Assembly (NCBI GenBank): GCA_031266775.1
Contig: JAISAQ010000088.1
Location: forward strand, 1 to 41,327
Length of the DNA: 41,327 bases
Source of the DNA: Treponema sp.
Lineage (GTDB): Bacteria > Spirochaetota > Spirochaetia > Treponematales > Breznakiellaceae
Reading direction: 5' to 3'
The notes below the pieces were generated by a model, which did not search any database, was not told the DNA's origin, and saw nothing but the letters and a program-made list of their open reading frames with translations. Shown in pieces: positions 24,342 to 32,301 of the stretch. Both the position numbers and the translations under genes were made by a program. Each line of letters opens with the position of its first letter. Within the stretch, counting starts at the first letter, position 1.

Positions 24342-25640
24342 TCAGGGTTCAACCCGCCTTCGATCCCGGGGAAAGAGACTCGCTTCCTTTACATTGGCAA
24401 GTCCCAGGATCTTCTGGGTCAGCCGTTCACAACCTATGGCAAAACCGCCGTGGGGAGGGCAGCCGTACTTGAAGACCGCGTAACCGGCGATGCTTTCCTC
24501 CGTCATGCCGAAACGGGGAAGGGCTTCAAGAAGGGCGCCGTAGTCGTGCTGCCTTCTGCCGCCCGTGGTTATTTCAAGCCCCCGGAACAGGGCGTCGAAA
24601 CTCATGGTCGACGCGGGTTTCCCGTCTTTATGATCCAGCGGATAGGTATAGAAGGGCCGGTAGCGCCGGGGAAATTCGTTGACAAAAACAAGATCGGTAC
24701 GGTGTTCCCGGGCCGACCATTCGCACAGAAGCCGTTCGGCCTCGGGGTTGATGTCGAAGATCTTTCCCCGCGCCTTTGCGTTCGCGATCTCCAGCGCCTC
24801 CCCGTAGGAAACCGTGGGCGCCCTCTGTACCGATTCGGGATCGGGAACGGACGCGTTCCAGGCCTCAAGATCGCGCCGGTTTTTCTTCTTCACCTCGTCA
24901 AAGATCGCGGCAAGGAGCCCTTTTTCAAGCTCGATGAGATCTTTTTCCGAATCGATAAATCCCATCTCCACATCCATCGAAACATACTCGTTAAGATGGC
25001 GGGGCGTATCGTGCTTTTCCGCGCGGTAGGCGGGGGCGACTTCGAAGACCCGCTCCAGCCCCGAAGCGACCAGCACCTGCTTGTAAAACTGGGGCGACTG
25101 GGCAAGGTAGACCTTGCGGTCAAAATATTCGACTTCAAAAAGCTCCGTCCCCCCCTCGGTCCCGCTTCCTATGAGTTTACTGGTTTTTATTTCGGTAAAA
25201 TCAAGGGATCTAAGATACGCCGAAAAGGCCTCAATGATAACCGCCTGCACCCTGAAGACAGATTGTATTTTTGGATTCCGCAGGGACAGGGTACGGTTGT
25301 CGAGGATGGCCTCAAGCCCTATCCGCGAAATATCGGCGTTTACCTGATAGGGAAGATCCCCGCCGGCCCGGCTTACGCATTCAAGGGACACCACCCGCAG
25401 TTCGGCGCCTCCGGGAGCCTTTTCGTTAAGGGCGGGAAAACCCCTTGCGCGTATCACCGATTCCGGCGTAATGTCGGGTTTTTCATTAAGGACAAGCTGA
25501 AGAAGGCCGGAGCGGTCACGGAGGACGATGAAGTTCACCCCGCCCATGTTCCGCAGCCTGTGAACCCAGCCTGCGGCCTCAACTTCAGTATCCGGGGCGT
25601 TCCGCGCCGCTTCCGCGGCATCCTTCGCCAAAATCCGCAT
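24342..25640 (-). CDS. aspS: Aspartyl-tRNA synthetase, archaeal type, probably non-discriminating
   Basis: A 432-residue class IIb synthetase of the short archaeal/eukaryal type, lacking the bacterial insertion domain. The N-terminal OB fold contains AAGWVHRLRNMGGVNFIVLRDRSG. Motif 2 is FEVAPAYRAEKHDTPRHLNEYVSMDVEMGF and motif 3 is GGFAIGCERLTQKIL. In the anticodon-binding domain His27 (GWVHRL) and Pro76 (KAPGG) occupy positions where discriminating archaeal enzymes carry Trp and Lys. Established work links the His/Pro state to acceptance of tRNA(Asn). Together with gatB, gatA and gatC directly upstream in the same operon, this points to synthesis of Asp-tRNA(Asn) for amidation. A normal discriminating role cannot be excluded. 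Confidence 0.92.
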   Translation of the reverse strand: MRILAKDAAEAARNAPDTEVEAAGWVHRLRNMGGVNFIVLRDRSGLLQLVLNEKPDITPESVIRARGFPALNEKAPGGAELRVVSLECVSRAGGDLPYQVNADISRIGLEAILDNRTLSLRNPKIQSVFRVQAVIIEAFSAYLRSLDFTEIKTSKLIGSGTEGGTELFEVEYFDRKVYLAQSPQFYKQVLVASGLERVFEVAPAYRAEKHDTPRHLNEYVSMDVEMGFIDSEKDLIELEKGLLAAIFDEVKKKNRRDLEAWNASVPDPESVQRAPTVSYGEALEIANAKARGKIFDINPEAERLLCEWSAREHRTDLVFVNEFPRRYRPFYTYPLDHKDGKPASTMSFDALFRGLEITTGGRRQHDYGALLEALPRFGMTEESIAGYAVFKYGCPPHGGFAIGCERLTQKILGLANVKEASLFPRDRRRVEP

Positions 25641-25658
25641 GGTTCCTCCGAATGCCCG

Positions 25659-27167
25659 CTACATTTCTTCTATAACAACGGCGATCTGTTCCCCGGCTAT
25701 TTTGGGATCGGCCCTTCCGCCCGTAGCGGAAAGAACCTTGCCGACAAGGTACGCGGTAAGGGTCCGCAGCCTTTTGGCATTGCCTTCTTCTCCGGCGGCC
25801 TTTGCCTCGCCGAAGGCCGCCTCCTCGGCGGCGCGCACGGCGCTGACCGCCCTGGCTATTTCGCCGGGATCGGAAATACGTTCCCAGCCCTTCTCCCGTA
25901 TGATGTCAAGCGGGTCCCGGTCTTCGCGCATTACCGCCTCGAGCGTTTCACGGGCGTTTTTCCCCGACACGCCGCCCTTTTCCGCCGCCGCCGCCAGCGA
26001 GGCGAGGCGGGCGGGCGTCAGCCTGATTGTCCCTATGTCCCGCAGGGCAATTCCGTCCCTTCCCATAATACGCTTGACATCCTGCAAGAGCCAGTTGACG
26101 ATGCGGGGAACGGCGGACGCGGGAACGGCCCCGGCCGCCGCCTCAAAATAACCGGCAAGGGCCTTTTCCTCGCAGATCATGTCGGCCTGGTCTTCTTCAA
26201 GAGCGTATTCCGCCGCCAGCCGTCTTGTCCTGTGCAGGGGAAGTTCCACAAGCGCGTCTTCAACGGATTTAAGGAAGGCCCCGCCGGGACTAAAGACCGG
26301 AAGATCCGGCTCGGGGAAGTAACGGTAATCCTGCGCGTTTTCCTTTGTCCGCATGGGCTCGGTCTGATCGCGGTTTTCGTTCCACAGCCGCGTTTCCTGA
26401 ACCACCGTCTTTCCCTCTTTAAGAAGGCCCGTCTGTCTCGTTATTTCATGGTTCAGGGCCAGCCGCACAAAACGCGATGAATTGAGGTTTTTGATTTCCA
26501 CCTTTCTGCCGAGTCCCTTTCCCCTTGAATTGACCGACACGTTGGCGTCCGCCCTGAGGCTTCCTTCCTCCATGTTGCCGTCGCAGACACCGAGGTAACG
26601 GACAATGCGCCTTAACTGCTGTATGAAAAGTTCGGCCTCTTCCCCGTTTTCCATGTCGGGCTCGGTAACGATTTCAAGAAGCGATACGCCGGCCCGGTTG
26701 TAATCAAGAAGCGATACGGTGCCTGTGTGTATCATCTTGCCCGCGTCTTCTTCCAGGTGGCATTCCCTGATGCGGACCTTCCTCTTGATGAGATCTCCCC
26801 CCGCGCCGCCCGATACGCGCCCTTCCATATCCACGCAGCCTTCCTGCCCCAGCGGGGAGGCGAACTGGGAGATCTGATAGTTCTTGGTCATGTCGGGGTA
26901 GAAGTACTGTTTGCGTTCGAACCAGGTCTTTTCGGGGATGCGGCAGTTCAGGGCCTTCGCCACCATGCATCCCATGCGCATCGCCTCGAGGTTAAGGCTG
27001 GGGAGCACGCCGGGATAGCCAAGGCACACAGGACACACATTGGTGTTGGGCTCGTCCCCAAAGGCCGAACGGCAGCCGCAGAACACCTTGGTTTTGGTAA
27101 GAAGGTGTATGTGAACTTCCAGCCCTATAAAGGATTGATACGCGCCTGAGGCCGCAAGATCATTCAT
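25659..27167 (-). CDS. gatB: Asp-tRNA(Asn)/Glu-tRNA(Gln) amidotransferase subunit B
   Basis: A 502-residue subunit that binds the mischarged tRNA and activates its Asp or Glu with ATP. Signature segments are FIGLEVHIHLLTKTKVFCGC, NTNVCPVCLGYPGVLPSLN, ERKQYFYPDMTKNYQISQF, EDAGKMIHTGTVSLLDYNRAGVSLLEIVTEPDM and LRADANVSVN, and the C-terminal YqeY-like tail is AYLVGKVLSATGGRADP. The start is 3 bases after the gatA stop, and aspS follows 18 bases downstream. Confidence 0.96.
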   Translation of the reverse strand: MNDLAASGAYQSFIGLEVHIHLLTKTKVFCGCRSAFGDEPNTNVCPVCLGYPGVLPSLNLEAMRMGCMVAKALNCRIPEKTWFERKQYFYPDMTKNYQISQFASPLGQEGCVDMEGRVSGGAGGDLIKRKVRIRECHLEEDAGKMIHTGTVSLLDYNRAGVSLLEIVTEPDMENGEEAELFIQQLRRIVRYLGVCDGNMEEGSLRADANVSVNSRGKGLGRKVEIKNLNSSRFVRLALNHEITRQTGLLKEGKTVVQETRLWNENRDQTEPMRTKENAQDYRYFPEPDLPVFSPGGAFLKSVEDALVELPLHRTRRLAAEYALEEDQADMICEEKALAGYFEAAAGAVPASAVPRIVNWLLQDVKRIMGRDGIALRDIGTIRLTPARLASLAAAAEKGGVSGKNARETLEAVMREDRDPLDIIREKGWERISDPGEIARAVSAVRAAEEAAFGEAKAAGEEGNAKRLRTLTAYLVGKVLSATGGRADPKIAGEQIAVVIEEM

Positions 27168-27170
27168 GTT

Positions 27171-28646
27171 TTATCTCCAGAAAGCCCGGTATCCGGGCGG
27201 ATGGGGAAAGGGATGCCTGTTTTCATAATCTTCCGCGATGTCAAGGAGGGTCCCTTCGGCAAACGCCCTGCCCAAAAGCTGAACGCCTACCGGAAGCCCC
27301 CCTTCAACGGAAGCGGGAAACGACAGGGCGGGAAGACCGGCGAGATTCGCGCAGCAGGTGTACAAATCGGCCGCCTTCTGCGCAAAGGCCGAAAGAGATC
27401 CGGGCCCCCTTCCAAAGGCGCGGGTGGGAAAAACAGGCATAAGAACCGCGCCGCACAGGGGATTGGCCCCGCCCAGGATCGCCTCGAAACTCCCTTTGAT
27501 GCCGGCCCTGATCCGCTGGGCCCTGAGGTAATAACGGTCCTGAAAACCGGAACGCAGCACAAAGGTCCCAAGCAGTATACGGAGCTTTACTTCGGCGCCG
27601 AATCCCTCCTCGCGGGCCCTGTCGACAAGCTCGCCGGCGTTTTCCGCCTTTTCCGGGCGGGCGCCGTAGCGGACGCTGTCGAAACGGGCCAGATTCGCGC
27701 TGGCTTCCGCAGTGGCGATGGTGTAATAGGCGGGAACTCCGTACTTGAGGCCGGGAATGTCGACATCGATCAGAGTGTAGCCCAGGCCGGAAAACCGCTC
27801 GCAGGCGGTAAGGAAACCGCGGCGAACCTCGTCTTCCAGCACGGCGGCGCGGGCGGCCGCATCAAGATCCCCCCCGCCGGACAAGGCCCTGGCCACCGCT
27901 TCGGGAGAAAGAACGCCTATTACCCCCTTCCCGGAAGCCGCGTTTCCCTTTTCCAGGGGCCCGTCCGAAAGGGACGGGGCGTCCGGGGGCGGGTCCAGGG
28001 TGGTTTCGTCCATGGGGTCCCTTCCCCGCATGACCGAAAAAACCGCCCTGCAACGGGCAACGGTGTCGGAAAGCACCCCGGCGCATTCAAGGCTCGAGGC
28101 GTAGGCCACAAGGCCGAAACGGGAAACCGCCCCATAGGTAGGCTTGAGCCCCACGACGCCGCAAAAGGCGGCGGGTTCCCGCACCGACCCCCCCGTATCG
28201 GTTCCCAGCGCAAAGGGGACTATCCCCGCGGCCACGGCCGCCGCCGAGCCGCCCGAAGAACCGCCGGGAACGCGGCGCGTATCCCACGGGTTGCTGGTTT
28301 TTTTCAGCGCCGAATTGTCCGTGGAAGATCCCATGCCGAATTCGTCCAGATTGGTCTTGCCGATGACGAGGGCCCCGGCATCCTGGAGTTTCCGCACGGC
28401 GGTGGCGGTGTAGGGAGAACGGAAATGTTCAAGCAGTTTTGAGCCGCAGGTAAGGGAAAAACCCTTTACGGCAATGTTGTCCTTTACCGCGAAGGGAAGC
28501 CCCGCCAGCGCCCCGCTTCCCGGCAACGCCCCGGAGGAACCGGCCGCGCCGGAATTGTCCGCGGAGGGGGGGGCAAACTCGATAAAGGCGCCTATTTTTT
28601 CTTCCCATTCATTACAATACGATAAAAAGCCGTCGGGCAGTCTCAT
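27171..28646 (-). CDS. gatA: Asp-tRNA(Asn)/Glu-tRNA(Gln) amidotransferase subunit A
   Basis: A 491-residue amidase that releases ammonia from glutamine or asparagine and channels it to GatB. The amidase signature is complete: LPFAVKDNI (Lys55), RVPGGSSGGSAAAVA (cis-Ser130) and ALGTDTGGSVREPAAFCGVVGLKPTYG (Ser154). The N-terminus is short and contains a low-complexity Ser/Gly/Ala stretch (about 28-48) before the catalytic domain. AAGGGGA precedes the ATG. It lies between gatC and gatB with a 3-base gap to gatB. Confidence 0.96.
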   Translation of the reverse strand: MRLPDGFLSYCNEWEEKIGAFIEFAPPSADNSGAAGSSGALPGSGALAGLPFAVKDNIAVKGFSLTCGSKLLEHFRSPYTATAVRKLQDAGALVIGKTNLDEFGMGSSTDNSALKKTSNPWDTRRVPGGSSGGSAAAVAAGIVPFALGTDTGGSVREPAAFCGVVGLKPTYGAVSRFGLVAYASSLECAGVLSDTVARCRAVFSVMRGRDPMDETTLDPPPDAPSLSDGPLEKGNAASGKGVIGVLSPEAVARALSGGGDLDAAARAAVLEDEVRRGFLTACERFSGLGYTLIDVDIPGLKYGVPAYYTIATAEASANLARFDSVRYGARPEKAENAGELVDRAREEGFGAEVKLRILLGTFVLRSGFQDRYYLRAQRIRAGIKGSFEAILGGANPLCGAVLMPVFPTRAFGRGPGSLSAFAQKAADLYTCCANLAGLPALSFPASVEGGLPVGVQLLGRAFAEGTLLDIAEDYENRHPFPHPPGYRAFWR

Positions 28647-28679
28647 GTACGCTTTCCCCTTGCTACTCCGATGAGATGA

Positions 28680-29027
28680 TCACAGAACGTTGGGAATCAC
28701 CAGGAAACGGCCGTCGCGTTCCCCCGCGTTATTGAGGAGGCTTTTGTTCATGTCTTCACCGCCCGGCGCCTCTTCCCCGGATGAAGAACCGGCGTCGGGC
28801 CGGAAATAATCCTCGTTAACGGTCCGGGACACGGCGGAAAGGCCCGAAAGAACGGAACCGCCGGATAAAAAAGACGCGCCAAACGCCGTTTCATCCCTGT
28901 CGGCGGCCTGCATCGCGGCAAAATACTCAAGCATCTCTTCAAAAGCGGGAAAAGCGCCGGCCAGTTCTTTTTCGCCCATATTAAGACGGGCCAAGGCGGC
29001 GGTTTCCTTGAGATCATCAATGTTCAT
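28680..29027 (-). CDS. gatC: Asp-tRNA(Asn)/Glu-tRNA(Gln) amidotransferase subunit C
   Basis: A 115-residue small subunit that wraps GatA and GatB together. The N-terminal helix MNIDDLKETAALARLNMGEKELAGAF fits the family pattern of an early acidic helix with LA-x-L-x-L, and MLEYFAAMQAAD follows. The C-terminal DYFRPD motif (VNEDYFRPD) matches the conserved R-x-D segment of GatC. The start at 29027 is chosen because GGGAAAA lies nine bases upstream; an in-frame ATG at 29045 would add six residues without a Shine-Dalgarno. It heads the gatC-gatA-gatB-aspS operon. The middle is Ser/Gly-rich and poorly conserved. Confidence 0.9.
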   Translation of the reverse strand: MNIDDLKETAALARLNMGEKELAGAFPAFEEMLEYFAAMQAADRDETAFGASFLSGGSVLSGLSAVSRTVNEDYFRPDAGSSSGEEAPGGEDMNKSLLNNAGERDGRFLVIPNVL

Positions 29028-29106
29028 ATAGAATAATTTTCCCATACAAGGACCGGCAATGTCAATGCTTCCTTTAGTCAGATTTTACATGAGGCAATGC
29101 GATTCA

Positions 29107-29135
29107 TTGACTTCATTAAGCCAATGCCTTATACT
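29107..29135 (+). promoter_or_regulatory. Sigma70-type promoter of the SDR/sugar-transport operon
   Basis: TTGACT (29107-29112) and TATACT (29130-29135) are separated by 17 bp, with a predicted start near 29142 and a 20-nt leader carrying GAGGAGG. It lies in the 134-base divergent gap with gatC. No clear operator palindrome was seen. Confidence 0.7.
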
Positions 29136-29161
29136 GCGGTAACGTGCATGAGGAGGTGGCG

Positions 29162-29935
29162 ATGCTTTCCTGTTTTGATTTGACCGGTAAAGTTGCGGTG
29201 GTAACCGGCGCAGGCAAGGGGCTTGGCCGCGTATTCGCCGGCGCACTGGCAAAAAGTGGTGCGAAACTCTATATAATTGGGCGGAACAGGGAACTTTTGG
29301 CCAAGGCGGCGGAGGAGCTTGCCGCTTTGGGCGCGGAGTGTCACTGGTATTCCGCCGATGTACGGAACGAAAAGGCACTCCAGGAGGCCTGTGATGACTG
29401 TGTAGCCCGTTACGGCAGAGTGGATATCCTTGTCAACAACGCAGGTTCCCCCCGCATCAACGATCCTCCCGAAAAGGCAAGCCTGGCCGACTGGCACGAA
29501 GTTATCGACATTAATCTTACGGGCCTTTTCCTCTGTTCACGGATTTTCGGCAATCAAATGATCAGGCAGAAACAGGGGCGTATTGTTAACATTGCCTCCA
29601 TGTCAGGGCTCATTATCAACAAGGGAGTACACGGCGGCAGTTACGAAACATCCAAGTTCGGCGTCATTGGCATCACCAAGGCCCTTGCCGTCGAATGGGC
29701 GCAGTACAACATCCAGGTGAATGCCCTTGCTCCCGGTTACTTTATGACCGAACCGAACCGGGAATTCTTTAACAAAGAACCGGCGCGGCTGCGCGAATTT
29801 GAAGAATCCACGCCCATGGGCCGCATTGGAAACCCCGAAGAACTTGAGGGCGTGATTGTGTACCTTTCTTCCGGCGCGGCGAGCTTCATGACCGGTTCGG
29901 TAGTTGTCGTCGACGGCGGTTTTACCTGCTGGTAG
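29162..29935 (+). CDS. Short-chain dehydrogenase/reductase, gluconate 5-dehydrogenase-like
   Basis: A 257-residue NAD(P)-dependent oxidoreductase of the classical SDR family. The cofactor loop is VTGAGKGLGR (T-G-x3-G-x-G), and NNAG is present (ILVNNAGSPRI). The catalytic Ser (NIASMSG), Tyr and Lys (GSYETSKFGV) are in place, and the C-terminus has SSGAASFMTGSVVVVDGG. The overall pattern resembles gluconate 5-dehydrogenase and 2-deoxygluconate/sugar-acid dehydrogenases. Because it heads an operon with a sugar-type ABC transporter, oxidation or reduction of the imported sugar or sugar acid is inferred. The start at 29162 has GAGGAGGTGGCG upstream; an in-frame ATG at 29144 lies before that ribosome binding site. 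Confidence 0.9.
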   Translation: MLSCFDLTGKVAVVTGAGKGLGRVFAGALAKSGAKLYIIGRNRELLAKAAEELAALGAECHWYSADVRNEKALQEACDDCVARYGRVDILVNNAGSPRINDPPEKASLADWHEVIDINLTGLFLCSRIFGNQMIRQKQGRIVNIASMSGLIINKGVHGGSYETSKFGVIGITKALAVEWAQYNIQVNALAPGYFMTEPNREFFNKEPARLREFEESTPMGRIGNPEELEGVIVYLSSGAASFMTGSVVVVDGGFTCW

Positions 29936-29939
29936 CACG

Positions 29940-29958
29940 GAGGCTCTGAAAGAGCCTC
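29940..29958 (+). terminator. Hairpin with T-run between SDR and binding-protein genes
   Basis: An 8-bp perfect stem (29940-29947 with 29951-29958) with a GAA loop, followed after five bases by TTTTTTCTTT. It is a plausible partial terminator, since AAGGAGGA and the next gene follow at 29991. Confidence 0.6.
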
Positions 29959-29990
29959 TACAATTTTTTCTTTATTTTAAGGAGGAAGTG

Positions 29991-31238
29991 ATGAAAAGTA
30001 CCGTAAAACTTTTCGCAGTGGTTCTGCTTGTACTGTGTTTGGCGGCGCCTGTATTTGCCACCGGACAAAAACAGGCCGCCGGATCCGTTACCATGACGAT
30101 GGGGTCCTGGCGGCACGAAGACGTAGCCCAGGTAAGCGCCATGCTCGCCGCTTACGGCAAGACCGCTCCCGGCGTCGGCATTCAGTTCAGGCCCACCAAC
30201 GCGCCTGAGTATAACGCTACCCTCCGGCTCCAGCTTGACGGCGGAAACGGTCCGGATTTGATGTATGCCCGTTCCTATGCAACGGGAGAAGAACTTTTCA
30301 GAGCCGGTCATTTTGCGGACTGCAGCGACATTGCCGAACTGAAAGAGAGCTTCACTGCGGAAAGCCTCGCTCCCTGGCAGACGGCCGACGGAAAAACCTT
30401 TGCGGTGCCCTTTGCCGCGGTTTCCCACGCCATCTATTACAACAAAGACATCTTCAAGAAGGAAGGCCTTTCCGTTCCCGGAACCTGGGAGGACTTCCTC
30501 AAACTCTGCGCGGCTCTTCAAGCCAAAGGATATACCGCGCTTGCCAATGGTATTGCCGATGAATGGGATATCCTTGAATGTCTCTTCCTGGGCATTGTCC
30601 CCAATTTTGTCGGCGGCTCGGCGGAACGGGTCAAGTACGAATCGGGCGAGAAAAAATTCAACGACGCTGCCTTTGTTGCGGCATGGCAGGCCCTTGCCGA
30701 CCTCGCCAAGTATCTGCCCGTGGGGTATGAATCCGTCACCTATAATGACGAGCAGATCCTGTTTAGTTCACAGCAGGCGGCCATGCTGATGGACGTTTCG
30801 GCAACCATCAAGGCCTATGACGGCGTTGCCTTCGACTGGGGGCTTTTTGCCCTTCCCGCCCCCGCGGGCAGAAAAGCAGTGATCATGTTCCATCCGGATA
30901 TGGCCATTGCCTACAATACGAAATCCGCGCATCCATCGGAAGCGAAATCCTTTGTGCGCTGGCTCGCCACCAAAGAAGGGGTTGCTATTGCCGCGCAGAA
31001 CATGCCCGTCGGGTTTTTCCCCATGATAAACGCGCCGATTCAACTGGCCGACAAACACGCGAAAGAATTCCTGGATCTGAACAACGGCAGAGAAGTTGAC
31101 GTACGTTTCCTCTGGCCCAAATTTATGGAACTCTATACTCCGATGAATCAGGCTGTTATTCAGGTACTTGCCGGCAGGCTGACTCCCCGGCAGGCGGCGG
31201 ATCAGATGGAAAATCTGGCCGCCAATATCAGAAAGTAA
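29991..31238 (+). CDS. ABC transporter sugar-binding protein (family 1)
   Basis: A 415-residue periplasmic receptor. The signal peptide MKSTVKLFAVVLLVLCLAAPVFA is followed by TGQKQ, with no cysteine at the cleavage site, so it appears non-lipidated. Family-1 features are LRLQLDGGNGPDLMYARSY, TFAVPFAAVSHAIYYNKDIFKKEGL, PGTWEDFLKLCAALQAKGYTAL and FSSQQAAMLMDVSATI. The start is set by AAGGAGGA before ATG 29991; the longer frame from 29904 overlaps the SDR gene. The ligand is unknown, and the SDR partner hints at a sugar or sugar acid. Confidence 0.92.
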   Translation: MKSTVKLFAVVLLVLCLAAPVFATGQKQAAGSVTMTMGSWRHEDVAQVSAMLAAYGKTAPGVGIQFRPTNAPEYNATLRLQLDGGNGPDLMYARSYATGEELFRAGHFADCSDIAELKESFTAESLAPWQTADGKTFAVPFAAVSHAIYYNKDIFKKEGLSVPGTWEDFLKLCAALQAKGYTALANGIADEWDILECLFLGIVPNFVGGSAERVKYESGEKKFNDAAFVAAWQALADLAKYLPVGYESVTYNDEQILFSSQQAAMLMDVSATIKAYDGVAFDWGLFALPAPAGRKAVIMFHPDMAIAYNTKSAHPSEAKSFVRWLATKEGVAIAAQNMPVGFFPMINAPIQLADKHAKEFLDLNNGREVDVRFLWPKFMELYTPMNQAVIQVLAGRLTPRQAADQMENLAANIRK

Positions 31239-31243
31239 ACCGG

Positions 31244-31275
31244 GCTTGTTCCAAAAACTGAAGTTTTGGAACAGC
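31244..31275 (+). terminator. Hairpin between binding-protein and permease genes
   Basis: Arms 31248-31256 and 31264-31272 pair perfectly (9 bp) and extend with G-T pairs to 31245/31275. It carries AACTTCAGTT-type sequence in inverted orientation (AACTGAAGTT) and sits at the same operon position as the 4544 hairpin. It is a likely attenuator or stabiliser. Confidence 0.55.
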
Positions 31276-31292
31276 CTCAACCGTTTTTGAAT

Positions 31293-31355
31293 TTGCGCAT
31301 GCGGGAGTCTCCGGGAGCCTTGCGCATGCGCATTCATCAGGAAAGACCGTATAAT
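31293..31355 (+). promoter_or_regulatory. Internal promoter region with direct repeats and perfect -10
   Basis: TATAAT at 31350-31355 is only 7 bases before the permease ATG at 31363, and no good -35 is present. Upstream TTGCGCATGCG occurs twice, at 31293-31303 and 31320-31330, 27 bp apart, each containing a palindrome, so a regulator could bind there as a dimer of dimers. Confidence 0.45.
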
Positions 31356-31362
31356 AGCAGGC

Positions 31363-32301
31363 ATGGCCGATGTGAAGAATACCGGAACCGGATTACATAC
31401 ACGGAATGCATTTCAAGTTTTTCGCTGGCTGCCTTATCTTCTGCCGGCGCTGTTTTTTTACATCCTGTTTATGGCGTGGCCCCTGCTGGACTCTCTTCGT
31501 TTAAGTTTATATACCGGTACTTCCGTCACGGGAAGGAGTTTTGCCGGCTTGCGGAATTTCAAAGAATTGTTCACCAGGACAAACCATGCCGAACGGTATT
31601 GGAGCGCCTTTGGTCATACCTGGTTTTTCTTTCTGACCCATATCATGATTCAAAACTGCTTTGGACTTGTCTTCGCCACAATGCTCACTAACCGGACGAT
31701 GAAGGGCAGGGGATTTTATCAAACGGTCATTTTTGTACCAGTAACATTTGCGGTGCTTATAACCGGCTACCTCTGGAAGCTCCTTCTGAATCCAATATGG
31801 AGCGGGCCTTTTCTGGGAAAGCTGGGACTCGGCTTTTTGGTTCGTCCCTGGCTGGGGGATCCGAAAACCGCGCTGCTTTGTATTTCACTGGTTTCCTGCT
31901 GGCAATGGATCGGTATTCCAACAATGATGTTCGTTGCCGCTTTGAGAAACATCAGCGATGATTTTATTGAGGCGTCATTAATTGAGGGAGCTTCTTCCCG
32001 GCAGATTTTCCGGCGGATCAAACTTCCGCTTATTCGCCCCGTGATCGGCATGATCGCCATACTTACCTTTGTAAACAATTTTAACGCCTTTGATGTTGTT
32101 TTTGCCATGGAAAACGTAAACGGCGCGCCAAACTACTCAACAGATCTCATCGGTACGCTGTTTTACCGGGTCGGCATTGCCGGCCAGCATCCAATCGGTA
32201 TACCCGATCCGGGCATGGGTACGGCTATTGCCACAATTACTTTTTTTGTACTCTGCCTCGGCGTTATTCCGGCGCTGCATCTGACCCAAAAGAAGGACTA
32301 A
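31363..32301 (+). CDS. CUT1 ABC transporter permease, MalF type
   Basis: A 312-residue inner-membrane subunit. The first helix is WLPYLLPALFFYILFMAWPLLDSLRLSLY, and the EAA loop is DDFIEASLIEGASSRQIFRRIKLP (around 201-224). The last helix region is GTAIATITFFVLCLGVIPALHL. There is no convincing Shine-Dalgarno in front of the ATG, only AGCAGG four bases away. The perfect TATAAT ends just 7 bases upstream, so a leaderless transcript is possible in addition to read-through from the operon promoter. The next permease begins immediately after its stop codon. Confidence 0.9.
   Translation: MADVKNTGTGLHTRNAFQVFRWLPYLLPALFFYILFMAWPLLDSLRLSLYTGTSVTGRSFAGLRNFKELFTRTNHAERYWSAFGHTWFFFLTHIMIQNCFGLVFATMLTNRTMKGRGFYQTVIFVPVTFAVLITGYLWKLLLNPIWSGPFLGKLGLGFLVRPWLGDPKTALLCISLVSCWQWIGIPTMMFVAALRNISDDFIEASLIEGASSRQIFRRIKLPLIRPVIGMIAILTFVNNFNAFDVVFAMENVNGAPNYSTDLIGTLFYRVGIAGQHPIGIPDPGMGTAIATITFFVLCLGVIPALHLTQKKD

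Noticed and set aside
24450-26480. Very long plus-strand open frame opposite aspS and gatB
   Set aside because: It mirrors strongly conserved genes on the other strand, has Gly/Arg/His-rich composition without any family motif, and spans two separate genes. It is a consequence of high GC content.
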